64,000 nt of DNA from NCBI RefSeq assembly GCF_900105145.1, contig NZ_LT629752.1, forward strand, positions 3,663,501 to 3,727,500. Direction: 5' to 3'. Position 1 is the stretch's first letter, and each line of letters opens with the position of its first letter. The notes under the pieces were generated by a model that worked only from the letters and a program-made list of their open reading frames with translations, was not told the origin of the DNA and did no database searches. Origin of the DNA: Polaribacter sp. KT25b. GTDB taxonomy: Bacteria > Bacteroidota > Bacteroidia > Flavobacteriales > Flavobacteriaceae. The translations under genes were made by a program, and so were the position numbers. Shown here one piece after another: positions 35,886 through 45,490 of this stretch.

Positions 35886-36791
35886 TTAAGAAATAACAAA
35901 ACCAATGGCTTTTTCAATAATTTTTACTGATACTTTTCCTGTACCAATTAATTCTCCATCTGCTTGAATAAAAGGTTTAGAAGTTTGTGGAATAACAGTT
36001 ATTTTTTTTGTTTTATAAGTTGCTACCTTTTTATGGTTTACAATTTTACCAGAATATAATTTAGGCAGATTAAAAACTAAGTCTAATAAATTTAGGTTTT
36101 TAGCAATGGTAATATCAAACAAACCATCCGAAGGATTTACATTTTCTGTAAACTGCATTCCACCACCAGAAAATTTACAAATACCAAAAACGGTCATTAA
36201 ACAGTTTTCTTCAAAGATTTTATCATCAAAAATAATTTTAAAAACAGATTTTTTATAAAATAATAAACCAATTAATCCGCTTAATAAATAAGCAATAGAT
36301 CCTAAATATTTTAAAGTTTTTAGTTTATTAACAATGTAACCATCATAACCTAAACCAGCAGCATTGTTAAAAAAAGTTGTTTTATTTTCAGTTTTTAAAA
36401 CTCCAATATCTTGTAAAATGGTTTTATTTTTTTGGATGATTTCTAAAGCTTTTTCTATATTATTTGGAATATTATAGTTTTTTACCCAATCATTTCCTGT
36501 TCCTATAGGAATTACTGCAATAGTTATATCAGAAGTTTTTGTATATCTTTGCAACATTATTCCGTTAACTACATGATGTAGTGTTCCATCTCCACCAATC
36601 GAAATAATATTTCTAAAACCTTTTTGAATTGCTTTATCTACCAATTCGATTTCGTGTTTAGAAAACTGTGTAAAAGCAAAAGAAAAGTCTATTTTCTTAG
36701 TGTTTAATAATTGTTGAATTTCTTTCCATTGTTTAGAAAAATTCCGATTTCCAGAAGTAGGATTTGCAATTATAAACCAAGAATTAGACAT
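35886..36791 (-). CDS. Diacylglycerol kinase-family lipid kinase
   Basis: 301 residues, the YegS/LCB5 fold. The nucleotide-binding loop is IISIGGDGTLHHVVNGI (GGDGT at 66-70), the N-terminal IANPTSGNRN matches the phosphate-binding region, and VIPIGTGNDWVKNYNIP (about 94-110) is the second conserved motif. The all-beta C-terminal domain follows. Such enzymes phosphorylate diacylglycerol, sphingoid bases or phosphatidylglycerol; sphingolipids occur in some Bacteroidota, so a sphingoid substrate is a possibility, not a finding. Divergent from rnr. Confidence 0.93.
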   Translation of the reverse strand: MSNSWFIIANPTSGNRNFSKQWKEIQQLLNTKKIDFSFAFTQFSKHEIELVDKAIQKGFRNIISIGGDGTLHHVVNGIMLQRYTKTSDITIAVIPIGTGNDWVKNYNIPNNIEKALEIIQKNKTILQDIGVLKTENKTTFFNNAAGLGYDGYIVNKLKTLKYLGSIAYLLSGLIGLLFYKKSVFKIIFDDKIFEENCLMTVFGICKFSGGGMQFTENVNPSDGLFDITIAKNLNLLDLVFNLPKLYSGKIVNHKKVATYKTKKITVIPQTSKPFIQADGELIGTGKVSVKIIEKAIGFVIS

Positions 36792-36902
36792 AAATAATAA
36801 TTTTAAAAGCCAAAATACAATAATTGATTGATAACTATTTTTTAATAGTTAATAATGGTAAAAAATTGTAATTTGGTATCATATAACAAGAAGTAAGAAT
36901 AA

Positions 36903-39122
36903 ATGACTAGAAAGAAAAATAAAATATATAAAAAGAAAGGAAAAATTGTAAAAGATTTAACCAAAAATATATTTAGAATATTAAATGAAGACAGCGAAAA
37001 GTTTTATAATTATAAACAAATTGCTGCAAAATTAAAGATTTCTGATACTGATGGTAAAACTCAAGTTTTAAAGAAATTAGCAGAATTAACTGCTACTAAA
37101 AAAATTAAAGAAGTAGACAGAGGCAAGTTTCAAATTAATACAGATAGAAAATATTCTATTGGTACTTTAGATATTACATCTAACGGAAATGGGTATTTTA
37201 TTACTGATGACTATGAAAATGATATTTTTATACCAAATATAAATCTTGGTAAAGGTTTACATCAAGATACAGTAAAAGCGTATGTATATAAAAAACGTAG
37301 TGGAAAAAAATTAGAAGCAGATGTTGTAGAAATTTTAGAACGTGCAAAAACAGAGTTTGTAGGTGTTTTACAAATGAATAAAAACTTTGGTTTTGTAGTA
37401 CCAGATAGCAATAAAATGTATGCAGATATTTTTATATCTCAAAACAAATTAAATGGTGCACAAGATGGCGATAAAGTACAAGCTACAATTGTAGATTGGC
37501 CAGAAAATTCTAAAAATCCGTTTGGAAAAATTACTACAGTTTTAGGAAAACCTGGCGATCATAATACAGAAATGCATTCTATTTTATTAGAATACGATTT
37601 ACCTTATGAGTTTGAACCAGAAGTAGAAAAAGAAGCAGGAAATTTACCTATAGAAATTACGAAAGCAGAAATTGCCAAACGTAGAGATATGCGTAAAGAT
37701 TTAACTTTTACCATAGATCCAAAAGATGCAAAAGATTTTGATGATGCATTATCATTTACAAAATTAGAAAATGGTAATTTCGAAATAGGAATTCATATTG
37801 CAGATGTTTCGCATTATTTACAACCAAAAACTATTTTAGATGATGAAGCTTATAAACGTGCAACATCTGTTTATTTGGTTGATAGGGTAGTGCCTATGTT
37901 ACCAGAAATGTTAAGTAATGGCGTTTGTTCTTTAAGACCAAATGAAGAAAAATTAACCTTTTCTGCTGTGTTTGAAATTAATAAGAAAGCACAAATTATT
38001 AATCAATGGTTTGGTAGAACTGTAACCTATTCAGATCAACGTTTTGCATATGAAGAAGCGCAATCAATCATAGAAAATTGTAAATTATCTGATGATATTA
38101 AGCCATATACAATGCCTTTAGAAACTTCTATTATTGATGAAGAATATCAAGTAGATCCAAAAATTGTAGAAGCAACTTTAAAGTTAGATGAATTAGCCAA
38201 AATTCTTCGTAAAAAAAGAATGAAAGAAGGCGCAATTTCTTTTGATAGAGTAGAAGTGAAGTTCAATTTAGATGAAAATGCAAATCCTATTGGCGTTTTC
38301 TTTAAAGAATCTCAAGATGCTAATAAATTAATTGAAGAATTTATGTTGTTAGCAAATAGAAAAGTTGCCGAATTTATAGGTTTTTCTAAAGGAAAAGCAA
38401 CAAATAAAACTTTTATTTATAGAGTTCATGATGAACCAGATGTAGAAAAATTAGCTTCTCTACAAAACATTATTGGTAAATTTGGATATAAAATTAACAC
38501 AGACTCTAAAGAATCAACATCAGATTCTTTAAACAAGCTTTTAAACGATGTTCATGGTAAAGCAGAATCTAATATGATAGAAACTTTAACTATTAGAACA
38601 ATGTCTAAAGCGGTGTATACAACTCAGAATATTGGTCACTACGGATTGGCTTTTGATTATTATAGCCACTTTACGTCGCCAATTAGACGATATCCAGACG
38701 TAATGACGCATAGATTACTTCAGTATTATTTAGATGGCGGAGAAAGTCCAAAAGCAGATATTTATGAAGAAAAGTGTAAACATTCATCCAAAAGAGAAGA
38801 ATTAGCAAGTAAAGCAGAAAGAGATTCTATTAAATACATGCAAGTTAAATATATGCAAGATCATAAAGATGAAATATTTGATGGTGTAATTACTGGAGTT
38901 ACAGAATGGGGAATTTACGTAGAAATTTCATCAAATAAATGCGAAGGAATGGTTAGAATTAGAGATATAAAAAGCGATTATTATATTTTTGATGAAAAAC
39001 AATACGCAATTGTTGGTCAATCTACCAAAAATATTTATCAATTAGGAAATGAAGTAAAAATTAGAGTTAAAAATACAGATTTAGAACGTAAGCATTTAGA
39101 TTTTTCTCTAATAGAAGATTAA
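36903..39122 (+). CDS. rnr: Ribonuclease R
   Basis: 739 residues. An N-terminal winged helix (about 15-85) is followed by cold-shock-type OB domains, the RNB catalytic domain opening with RKDLTFTIDPKDAKDFDDALS (metal-binding aspartates near 272-281) and containing HYGLAFDYYSHFTSPIRRYPDVMTHRLL, and a C-terminal S1 domain (FDGVITGVTEWGIYVEISSNKCEGMVRI). It is a processive 3'-5' exoribonuclease that degrades structured RNA. It faces away from the lipid kinase gene; four small genes follow on the same strand after 75 nt. Confidence 0.97.
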   Translation: MTRKKNKIYKKKGKIVKDLTKNIFRILNEDSEKFYNYKQIAAKLKISDTDGKTQVLKKLAELTATKKIKEVDRGKFQINTDRKYSIGTLDITSNGNGYFITDDYENDIFIPNINLGKGLHQDTVKAYVYKKRSGKKLEADVVEILERAKTEFVGVLQMNKNFGFVVPDSNKMYADIFISQNKLNGAQDGDKVQATIVDWPENSKNPFGKITTVLGKPGDHNTEMHSILLEYDLPYEFEPEVEKEAGNLPIEITKAEIAKRRDMRKDLTFTIDPKDAKDFDDALSFTKLENGNFEIGIHIADVSHYLQPKTILDDEAYKRATSVYLVDRVVPMLPEMLSNGVCSLRPNEEKLTFSAVFEINKKAQIINQWFGRTVTYSDQRFAYEEAQSIIENCKLSDDIKPYTMPLETSIIDEEYQVDPKIVEATLKLDELAKILRKKRMKEGAISFDRVEVKFNLDENANPIGVFFKESQDANKLIEEFMLLANRKVAEFIGFSKGKATNKTFIYRVHDEPDVEKLASLQNIIGKFGYKINTDSKESTSDSLNKLLNDVHGKAESNMIETLTIRTMSKAVYTTQNIGHYGLAFDYYSHFTSPIRRYPDVMTHRLLQYYLDGGESPKADIYEEKCKHSSKREELASKAERDSIKYMQVKYMQDHKDEIFDGVITGVTEWGIYVEISSNKCEGMVRIRDIKSDYYIFDEKQYAIVGQSTKNIYQLGNEVKIRVKNTDLERKHLDFSLIED

Positions 39123-39197
39123 TTCTTAATTTATTTCAACATCTTTTAAATAGATAATAACAAGATTGAGAAACAGAATTACATTTAACAGTTTAAA

Positions 39198-39656
39198 ATG
39201 GTTAACTCTTTTACAGATGAATATAACAAATTGTACAAGCAATTGTATGATAATATTCCAGATGAAGAATCTTGGTTTTTTCCAGCATTAAAAGAACTTA
39301 TAGAAAAATATGATAAACAAACTGCAATTATTTTTGCAACTCAACAACCTTGGCCAGAATATACATTTGAACTTTTAGTAAAAGCTGGCTTAACAGATAT
39401 TGATAAAGAAATCTTAATACCATATTTAAAAACCAAAAATGAAGATAATTGCTATTGTATTGCTTTTTGCTTGGCTGCTTGTGGTTATCAAGAAGGGTTT
39501 GTAGTTTTAAAACAGTTTGCAAAACAAACCCATTTATTAAGTAAACACACACATCCTTTTGTTGATATTTTACCAGATTTAATATTTATAAAAGATGATA
39601 GAATATCAGAAATATCAATTATATGTAAAAATTATAATAAACAACATAAACCATGA
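39198..39656 (+). CDS. Hypothetical helical protein, HEAT-like
   Basis: 152 residues, all alpha. Paired helices such as YTFELLVKAGLTDIDKEILIPYLKTKNEDNCYCIAFCLAACG suggest one or two HEAT-like repeats, a protein-binding scaffold. Contains an unusual number of cysteines for this genome (YCIAFCLAACG). No export signal. Its stop overlaps the YbjQ start by 4 nt, so they are coupled. Function unknown. Confidence 0.65.
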   Translation: MVNSFTDEYNKLYKQLYDNIPDEESWFFPALKELIEKYDKQTAIIFATQQPWPEYTFELLVKAGLTDIDKEILIPYLKTKNEDNCYCIAFCLAACGYQEGFVVLKQFAKQTHLLSKHTHPFVDILPDLIFIKDDRISEISIICKNYNKQHKP

Positions 39657-39976
39657 TTTTAACAACAACAAATAATATAGAGAATTTTAAAATAGTCGAT
39701 TATTTAGGTATAGTAACTGGTACAGCTTATGATTCTAGTTATACCTCTAAAGGAAAAAAAATGTCTTTTAAAGATATGTTTAGCATGTCTAAGTATTACG
39801 AAATGTATTCTTTAGGTTTAGAAGGTATTAAAGAAAAAGCATTTCAAAATTTAAAAGATAATGCTGTTAAATTAGGCGCAAATGCTGTTGTTGGTATTCA
39901 GTTAGATGTAGAACCACTTGCAAATTCATCAACTTTATTAGTTTCTATTACAGGTACAGCAGTAAAAGTGGAATAA
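39653..39976 (+). CDS. YbjQ/UPF0145 family protein
   Basis: 107 residues of the pentameric YbjQ fold (DUF74). Typical pieces are KIVDYLGIVTGTAYDSS at the start, a helix EGIKEKAFQNLKDNAVKLGANAVVGIQLDVE and the final strand LLVSITGTAVKV. Members are small conserved cytosolic proteins of unknown role, sometimes labelled heavy-metal-binding. Coupled to the gene before it. Confidence 0.9.
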   Translation: MILTTTNNIENFKIVDYLGIVTGTAYDSSYTSKGKKMSFKDMFSMSKYYEMYSLGLEGIKEKAFQNLKDNAVKLGANAVVGIQLDVEPLANSSTLLVSITGTAVKVE

Positions 39977-40062
39977 AATTTAATATTAGCAACAATAATT
40001 AGTAAAAAAAGTCTTTATACTGGTATACTTATTGATTTATGTATACTAATCAAATTTTTTAA

Positions 40063-40755
40063 ATGATGAAAAAAACAATTTTTATATGTGCGTTATTAGT
40101 TAGTTTTAACTTTTTAGCACAAAGTACAGTAACTACTAATTTAGGAGATTTTACAACGTTAAAAGTGTATAACGGTATAGAAGTAGAGTTGATAAAATCT
40201 AACGAACAAAAGTTAGAAATTACTGGTAAAAAGTCTGAAATGGTAAAAGTTAAAAATGTAGATAATACATTAAAATTGTCTTTACCTTTTTCTTTAAAAC
40301 CAGAAAATAATGCTGCAAATGGTCAAGTGTTAATAAAGCTTTATTATAATTCTAATATTGCTATTATTGATGCTAATGAAGGTTCAACAATTACCGGAAA
40401 AGAAATTACCCAAGATAAATTAGAAGTAAATGCACAAGAAAGAGCATTTATAAATTTAGTGGTAAACACAAAGCATTTAGATGTAAGAACTTCATCTGGT
40501 GGAATTATAAAATTATCTGGTAAAACTAAAAATCAAGATGTAAATGTAGATTTATACGGTATTTATAACGGGTTTGCTTTAAAAGCTACTGCAAACTCAA
40601 CAGTTTTTTCTGGTACAGGAGCAAAAGCAGAAATCTTAGCTGGCGAAACTTTAAATGCAAAAGTAAGTTTTGGAGGTTCAATTTTTTACAAAGGAAATCC
40701 AGAAGTTGTAAAGGATAAAAAAGTTATTGGAGGAATCATTCAAAAAAGAGATTAA
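40063..40755 (+). CDS. GIN-domain (DUF2807) exported protein
   Basis: 230 residues; two adjacent ATG codons (40063, 40066) cannot be told apart. A signal peptide (MKKTIFICALLVSFNFLAQS) precedes a right-handed beta-helical DUF2807 domain: FTTLKVYNGIEVELIKSNEQKLEITG at the start, DVRTSSGGIIKLSGKTKNQDVNVDLYG in the middle and AEILAGETLNAKVSFGGSIFYKGNP at the end. Members are cell-surface or periplasmic proteins common in Bacteroidota with no settled function. Probably its own transcription unit. Confidence 0.88.
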   Translation: MMKKTIFICALLVSFNFLAQSTVTTNLGDFTTLKVYNGIEVELIKSNEQKLEITGKKSEMVKVKNVDNTLKLSLPFSLKPENNAANGQVLIKLYYNSNIAIIDANEGSTITGKEITQDKLEVNAQERAFINLVVNTKHLDVRTSSGGIIKLSGKTKNQDVNVDLYGIYNGFALKATANSTVFSGTGAKAEILAGETLNAKVSFGGSIFYKGNPEVVKDKKVIGGIIQKRD

Positions 40756-40782
40756 CAAAGAGTTCTGTTATTAGCTTTTTTG

Positions 40783-40790
40783 TATATTTG
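40783..40790 (+). promoter_or_regulatory. -7 promoter element of tatA
   Basis: TATATTTG, exact TAnnTTTG match, 21 nt before the tatA ATG at 40812. Confidence 0.6.
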
Positions 40791-40811
40791 TAATCATAAA
40801 TTAAAGAAAAC

Positions 40812-41003
40812 ATGTATAGTTTTAATATATTTTTATTAGGAATGCCTAGTGGCCCTTCAATGATTTTAATTATTGTGGCAGTTTTATTACTATTTGGTGG
40901 AAAAAAAATACCAGAACTAATGAAAGGAATTGGTGGTGGCCTAAAAGAGTTTAAAAAGGCAGCAAAAGAAGAACCTGAAGAAAAAATAGAAGAAAAAAAA
41001 TAA
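40812..41003 (+). CDS. tatA: TatA-type twin-arginine translocase subunit
   Basis: 63 residues. A short N-terminal region and one membrane helix ([21 protein letters not shown]), then the family's F-G-x-x-K-I-P-E-L hinge, an amphipathic helix and an acidic/lysine-rich tail. It multimerises to form the protein-conducting path of the Tat system, which exports folded proteins. A longer paralogue lies at 60851-61132; tatC is not in the window. Followed by a strong terminator. Confidence 0.92.
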   Translation: MYSFNIFLLGMPSGPSMILIIVAVLLLFGGKKIPELMKGIGGGLKEFKKAAKEEPEEKIEEKK

Positions 41004-41027
41004 TCTAAATTTATTTTAATAAAATTT

Positions 41028-41066
41028 AAAAGCTCAATTTGTATAAAACAGATTGAGCTTTTTTTT
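41028..41066 (+). terminator. Terminator after tatA
   Basis: AGCTCAATTTGT pairs with ACAGATTGAGCT (one G-T wobble) around a 5-nt loop, with an uninterrupted T-run after it. Confidence 0.9.
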
Positions 41067-41199
41067 ATGTCTTTTAAAAAAAAATATCCCCCAATATTTC
41101 AATTTAAATTAACGGATTCAAAGTTATAATATTATATTAATATTTAAAGTAAAATAGTGAAAAAGGGTTATTTTATAAGGTTTTGGGATAAATGGGAAC

Positions 41200-42021
41200 C
41201 TATATTTTTAGTAATTTTTCTAATTCTGTTTTATTTAAACTTCTAGAAACAGGAATTTTGTTTTCAATATTTTTAGATTTTAAAAAATAACCTCTTGCAT
41301 TACCTGTAATTTCATCAAAAAATAGAGAATTTATAATATAAGATTTATGACATCTAAAGATAAATGGATAGTTTTCTATCTGTTTTAAAATGTTAGATAA
41401 TGTGTTTCTTAAAATTAATTCTTTTATACCTTTTGTTTTTTTTATAAAGAAACTTGCATAATTACCATCTATAGTAATGTAAATTAATTTATCAATATTT
41501 AGAGTTAAATTTTCTTTCTTATTTTCTGAAAAGATGGTTATTTCATCTTTTTTTATGCTATTAATTTTTTCTTTTTTTAGTTTTAGTAATTTATCATTTA
41601 CTATCAGCATAAATAGTATTGAAATAATAAATAAAGAGGATGAGTACTTATAAAAAAGAATAAAATTAAGTTTAATTAATCCATAAAGGTCTTTATAAAT
41701 ACCACTAAAATACCAAAGAATATAACTATAGATTATTGTGAAAAAAAAGGTTACAATTATAAAGGAATAAATAGACCAATTTTTAAATTTTATTTTTTCT
41801 AATATAAAAAATAAGAAAAAAGGAATTAAAAAGGTTAATATACCCATTACAATAGAGTATCCTAATAAATAATCCTTTAAAACATCTAAATTAAAAGGTT
41901 TAAAAAGGTTTAGAAAAATAAATACAAATACGCCATGTAATAAACTTAAAGCTAATTTATTAGATAAATACGGTTTTATATTAAAAGGTTTTTTAAGAAA
42001 ATTTAAAATAGATTTATACAA
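41200..42021 (-). CDS. Membrane-anchored LytTR regulator
   Basis: 273 residues. Four hydrophobic helices occupy about 25-150, then a short basic linker and a LytTR DNA-binding domain at about 165-273 (DKLIYITIDGNYASFFIKKTKGIKELILR, then FIFRCHKSYIINSLFFDEITGNARGYFL). There is no receiver or kinase domain, so it is a one-component, membrane-bound transcription factor. It is transcribed alone, with no partner kinase adjacent. What it senses and controls cannot be read. Confidence 0.88.
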   Translation of the reverse strand: MYKSILNFLKKPFNIKPYLSNKLALSLLHGVFVFIFLNLFKPFNLDVLKDYLLGYSIVMGILTFLIPFFLFFILEKIKFKNWSIYSFIIVTFFFTIIYSYILWYFSGIYKDLYGLIKLNFILFYKYSSSLFIISILFMLIVNDKLLKLKKEKINSIKKDEITIFSENKKENLTLNIDKLIYITIDGNYASFFIKKTKGIKELILRNTLSNILKQIENYPFIFRCHKSYIINSLFFDEITGNARGYFLKSKNIENKIPVSRSLNKTELEKLLKI

Positions 42022-42109
42022 TTTGTTTGAATTTAATAAGTCTAAATATAAAGCAAAAAAAAAGAAGTAATGATAATTATTACTTCTTTTAATTGTTATT
42101 AATTAAATT

Positions 42110-43033
42110 TTACTCTTTCTTTTTAGGTTTTTGGTTTTTCATTGCTTCACCAATTTGATTACTTGCCGTAAAACTTGCAACCATATCATTTAACATTTGG
42201 CTACCAGCTTGTGGTGAGTTTGGTAATAAAATTAAATTACTATTCGTTTCTTGTCCAATAGATTGTAAAGTATCATAATGTTGCGTTACAACGATTAATG
42301 CTGATGCTTCTTGACTATTGATACCAACTCTATTTAAAACATCTACAGACTCTTCTAAACCACGTGCAATTTCACGTCTTTGATCTGCAATACCTTGTCC
42401 TTGTAAACGCTTGCTTTCTGCTTCTGCTTTTGCACGTTCTACAATTAAAATACGTTGTGCATCTCCTTCATATTGTGCAGCAACTTTTTCTCTTTCTGCA
42501 GCATTAATTCTGTTCATTGCTATTTTTACTTGAGGATCTGGATCAATATCTGTAACTAAAGTTCTAATAATATCAAAACCATATTCCATCATTGCATCAT
42601 TTAATTCTGCTTTTACAGCAATGGCAATATCATCTTTTTTAACAAAAACATCGTCTAATTTCATTTTAGGTACTTCTGCTCTTACAACATCAAAAACATA
42701 ACTTGTTATTTGATCATGAGGATAATCTAACTTATAAAATGCTTCATACACTTTTTCATAAATTACTTTATATTGTACTGATACTTTTAACTTTACAAAA
42801 ACATCATCTAATGTTTTTGTTTCAACAATTACATCTAATTGCTGAATTTTTAAACTTAATCTTCCGGCAACTTTTTGCATTCCTGGAATTTTTAATTGAA
42901 AACCAGATTGACGAATACTTGTAAATCTTCCAAAGGTTTCAATAATTGCTGCAGTTTGTTGTTTAACTATAAAAAATGAAGCAAATAGTAGAAGCCCGAT
43001 AATAACTATAATTATAAGTGCTATTGATGGCAT
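42110..43033 (-). CDS. SPFH/band-7 membrane protein
   Basis: 307 residues. One N-terminal membrane helix (IALIIIVIIGLLLFASFFIV) precedes a SPFH domain (AAIIETFGRFTSIRQSGFQLKIPGMQKVAGRLSLKIQQLDVIVETKT) and a long coiled coil with AEREKVAAQYEGDAQRILIVERAKAEAESKRLQGQGIADQRREIARG, the QmcA/paraslipin type. Members assemble into large membrane cages and organise microdomains or proteases. No NfeD partner gene is adjacent. Separated from the next upstream gene by a terminator. Confidence 0.93.
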   Translation of the reverse strand: MPSIALIIIVIIGLLLFASFFIVKQQTAAIIETFGRFTSIRQSGFQLKIPGMQKVAGRLSLKIQQLDVIVETKTLDDVFVKLKVSVQYKVIYEKVYEAFYKLDYPHDQITSYVFDVVRAEVPKMKLDDVFVKKDDIAIAVKAELNDAMMEYGFDIIRTLVTDIDPDPQVKIAMNRINAAEREKVAAQYEGDAQRILIVERAKAEAESKRLQGQGIADQRREIARGLEESVDVLNRVGINSQEASALIVVTQHYDTLQSIGQETNSNLILLPNSPQAGSQMLNDMVASFTASNQIGEAMKNQKPKKKE

Positions 43034-43138
43034 ATATGTGTTTTTAAATGTTAATAATTGATTAATGTAAAGATACTGAATTTTAATATCACTTAATTGG
43101 ACGCTTTTTATTAAGAATGTTACATTTATTATACAAGA

Positions 43139-43171
43139 AAACCCTGTAAAATATACTTTTACAGGGTTTTT
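43139..43171 (-). terminator. Terminator of the gltX transcript
   Basis: A 13-bp perfect stem, AAACCCTGTAAAA / TTTTACAGGGTTT, with a 5-nt loop and T-runs on both strands. It lies just beyond the stop of the 43192-43746 gene. Confidence 0.9.
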
Positions 43172-43191
43172 TGTTCTTTTTTTAGATTTGA

Positions 43192-43746
43192 TTATTCTTC
43201 TTCCTCTCCTTCTTTAGGAAAAATTTTATATAATTTTCTATTATACTTAATCCATTTTTTATATTGTTTTTCAGAAAGGATACTTTTCATTGTTGCATCC
43301 AATTTTATATCTTCTTTTTTAAGCGTATTACTTATTGGTTTTAAATTATCGTTCATAGTTTTTATAACTTCTGTACGATTAGAAAAATCACCACTTTTTG
43401 CAGAAACTTTCTGAAAATTCTCTACTGTTTCTTTCGTACTTCTAAGTAAAAAACTGTTAATTCTCGTAATATCTTTAATATCTTTGTTGTATTCTGTTAA
43501 AGCTTTAGAAAATAACTTACCTTCTTTAGATGATAATTTAATTTTAGTTTTTTTTGCAGCTTTTTCTATGTTATAAATTACAATACCTAAATATTTTTCA
43601 ATTTCAAAATTTGGTTCTGGCGCTTTTTCTTGTGTTTGCATCATATCACTTTGTCGCCTTCTTTGTTGACTTCCATAACCATTACCATATTGAGCTTCTG
43701 CAGCAAAAGCAGAAAATAGAATGATTAATAAGATAAGTTTTTTCAT
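43192..43746 (-). CDS. Exported helical protein of unknown function
   Basis: 184 residues with a signal peptide (KKLILLIILFSAFAAEAQ) followed by a Gly/Gln/Arg-rich start (YGNGYGSQQRRRQSD) and a long helical domain. The end ILSEKQYKKWIKYNRKLYKIFP recalls the LTxxQ-type motif of Spy/CpxP-like periplasmic proteins, but this is weak. It starts 2 nt after the gltX stop and is therefore cotranscribed with it. Confidence 0.7.
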   Translation of the reverse strand: MKKLILLIILFSAFAAEAQYGNGYGSQQRRRQSDMMQTQEKAPEPNFEIEKYLGIVIYNIEKAAKKTKIKLSSKEGKLFSKALTEYNKDIKDITRINSFLLRSTKETVENFQKVSAKSGDFSNRTEVIKTMNDNLKPISNTLKKEDIKLDATMKSILSEKQYKKWIKYNRKLYKIFPKEGEEEE

Positions 43747-43748
43747 AA

Positions 43749-45269
43749 TTATAGGTTTTTAATTGCGTTTTCTAATCTTTTAATAGTTTCTTCTTTGCCA
43801 ATCATTGCAATAATATCAAACAAATGAGGACCAGCTAATTTACCAACTAAAGCCAAACGTAAAGGTTGCATAACTTTACCAAAACCAATTTCTTTAGCGG
43901 TAATCCATTCTTTTATTTCTTTTTCTGTATTTGCTGATGAAAAATCTTCAATAGAAGAAATAACAGCAATTAATTCTGTCATTAATTCAGCAGTTCCTTC
44001 TTTCCAATTTTTCTTTGATGCTTTGGCATCAAACTCAGTTGGAGTTTCAAAAAAGAAATTTGACAAATCCCAAAAATCAGCAACAAAAATTGCTCTTTCT
44101 TTGATTGATGAAACTACTTTTTGAACAAATTCTTTATCCTTAGAAATTCCTTTTTCTGATAAAATTGGTAGATATAAATCAGTTAATTCTGCATCAGATT
44201 TAGATTGCATGTACTGTTGATTAAACCATTTTGTTTTATCCGGATTAAACTTGGCTCCAGACTTACTAACGCGTTTTAAATCAAAAGATTGTACTAATTC
44301 ATCCAAAGAGAAGATTTCCTGTTCTGTTCCAGGATTCCACCCTAAGAAAGCCAACATATTTATAAAACTATCTGCAAAATAACCATCTTCCTTATATCCA
44401 CGTGAAACTTCATTAGTTTCTTCGTTTGTGTACGCTAAAGGAAACACTGGGAAACCTAATTTATCGCCATCTCTTTTACTTAATTTTCCTTTTCCAACAG
44501 GTTTTAAAATCAATGGTAAATGTGCAAATTTTGGAGCATTCCAACCAAAAGCTTTGTATAATAAAACGTGTAAAGGCATAGAAGGTAACCATTCTTCACC
44601 ACGAATTACGTGGCTAATTTCCATTAAATGATCATCAACAATATTCGCTAAATGATAGGTTGGCATTCCATCAGATTTAAATAAAATTTTATCATCTAAT
44701 GTATTTGTATCAATTTTAATGGTTCCACGAATTTCATCTTGTAAAATCAAGGTTTCATCTTGCGGAGATTTAAAACGGATTACATAATTTTCGCCAGCAT
44801 TTATTTTAGTTTGCACTTCATCAGCTGTTAAAACCAATGAATTTACTAAGCGTCCTTTTTCTCTGTTATGCCAGTTGTAAATAAAGGTTTTTCCTTCTGC
44901 TTCATGACCTTTTCTTTCTGCATCTAAAGATTCTGAAGAATCAAAAGCATAATATGCCCAACCAGAATTTATTAAGATAGTAGCATATTTTTTATATAAT
45001 TCTTTACGCTCTGATTGACGATAAGGACCAAATTTTTCGTTCTTTCCTGGACCTTCATCAAACGGAATATTACACCATTCCAAAGAGTCTATAATATATT
45101 GTTCTGCATTTGCAACATAACGTGTTTGGTCTGTGTCTTCTATCCTTAAAATAAAAGTTCCGTTATATTTTTTAGCAAATAAATAATTATATAAAGCTGT
45201 TCTTACACCACCAATATGTAAAGGTCCTGTAGGACTTGGTGCAAAACGAACGCGTACATTAGATTCCAT
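43749..45269 (-). CDS. gltX: Glutamate-tRNA ligase
   Basis: 506 residues from ATG 45269; the frame extends upstream to 45320, but a -7 promoter element at 45290-45297 lies inside that extension and conserved homology starts at VRVRFAPSPTGPLHIGG. The HIGH-type motif is PLHIGG and the KMSKS-type motif is KLSKRDG (about residue 258). It is the class I discriminating synthetase that loads glutamate on tRNA-Glu (and possibly tRNA-Gln). Length is normal. The downstream exported protein is in the same operon. Confidence 0.97.
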   Translation of the reverse strand: MESNVRVRFAPSPTGPLHIGGVRTALYNYLFAKKYNGTFILRIEDTDQTRYVANAEQYIIDSLEWCNIPFDEGPGKNEKFGPYRQSERKELYKKYATILINSGWAYYAFDSSESLDAERKGHEAEGKTFIYNWHNREKGRLVNSLVLTADEVQTKINAGENYVIRFKSPQDETLILQDEIRGTIKIDTNTLDDKILFKSDGMPTYHLANIVDDHLMEISHVIRGEEWLPSMPLHVLLYKAFGWNAPKFAHLPLILKPVGKGKLSKRDGDKLGFPVFPLAYTNEETNEVSRGYKEDGYFADSFINMLAFLGWNPGTEQEIFSLDELVQSFDLKRVSKSGAKFNPDKTKWFNQQYMQSKSDAELTDLYLPILSEKGISKDKEFVQKVVSSIKERAIFVADFWDLSNFFFETPTEFDAKASKKNWKEGTAELMTELIAVISSIEDFSSANTEKEIKEWITAKEIGFGKVMQPLRLALVGKLAGPHLFDIIAMIGKEETIKRLENAIKNL

Positions 45270-45289
45270 TTTTTCTTGTTTTAAAGCTG

Positions 45290-45297
45290 CAAATATA
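45290..45297 (-). promoter_or_regulatory. -7 promoter element of gltX
   Basis: TATATTTG on the minus strand, exact TAnnTTTG match, 20 nt before ATG 45269. It decides against the longer frame. Confidence 0.65.
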
Positions 45298-45351
45298 GTT
45301 TTTCTATAAAAATTAGTCACTAATTCACTAATTTAAGTTTTTAAAGCGAAA

Positions 45352-45384
45352 AGACCTCACAAGTTTTCGAAACTTGTGAGGTCT
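45352..45384 (-). terminator. 15-bp perfect hairpin, repeat-type terminator
   Basis: AGACCTCACAAGTTT - TCG - AAACTTGTGAGGTCT, a 15-bp perfect stem. It lies downstream of the minus-strand outer-membrane gene ending at 45491. Similar GACCTCACA hairpins are, from memory, widespread in Flavobacteriaceae, so it may be a dispersed repeat serving as terminator. There is no long T-run. Confidence 0.6.
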
Positions 45385-45490
45385 AAATTATTTTATATTA
45401 GTGATTTCGTGGTATTTTATTTGACTACAATAATTTAATCGAGAACATATAAATTAGTGATAATCCGTGAAATTAGTGTCTATTTTTAAC

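Noticed and set aside
44395..44410. parS-like string TATCCACGTGAAACTT
   Set aside because: Inside gltX coding sequence and asymmetric (left arm does not match), so taken as chance.
45270..45320. Extended gltX start
   Set aside because: The extension contains the promoter element at 45290-45297 and no conserved residues before VRVRFAPSPTG.
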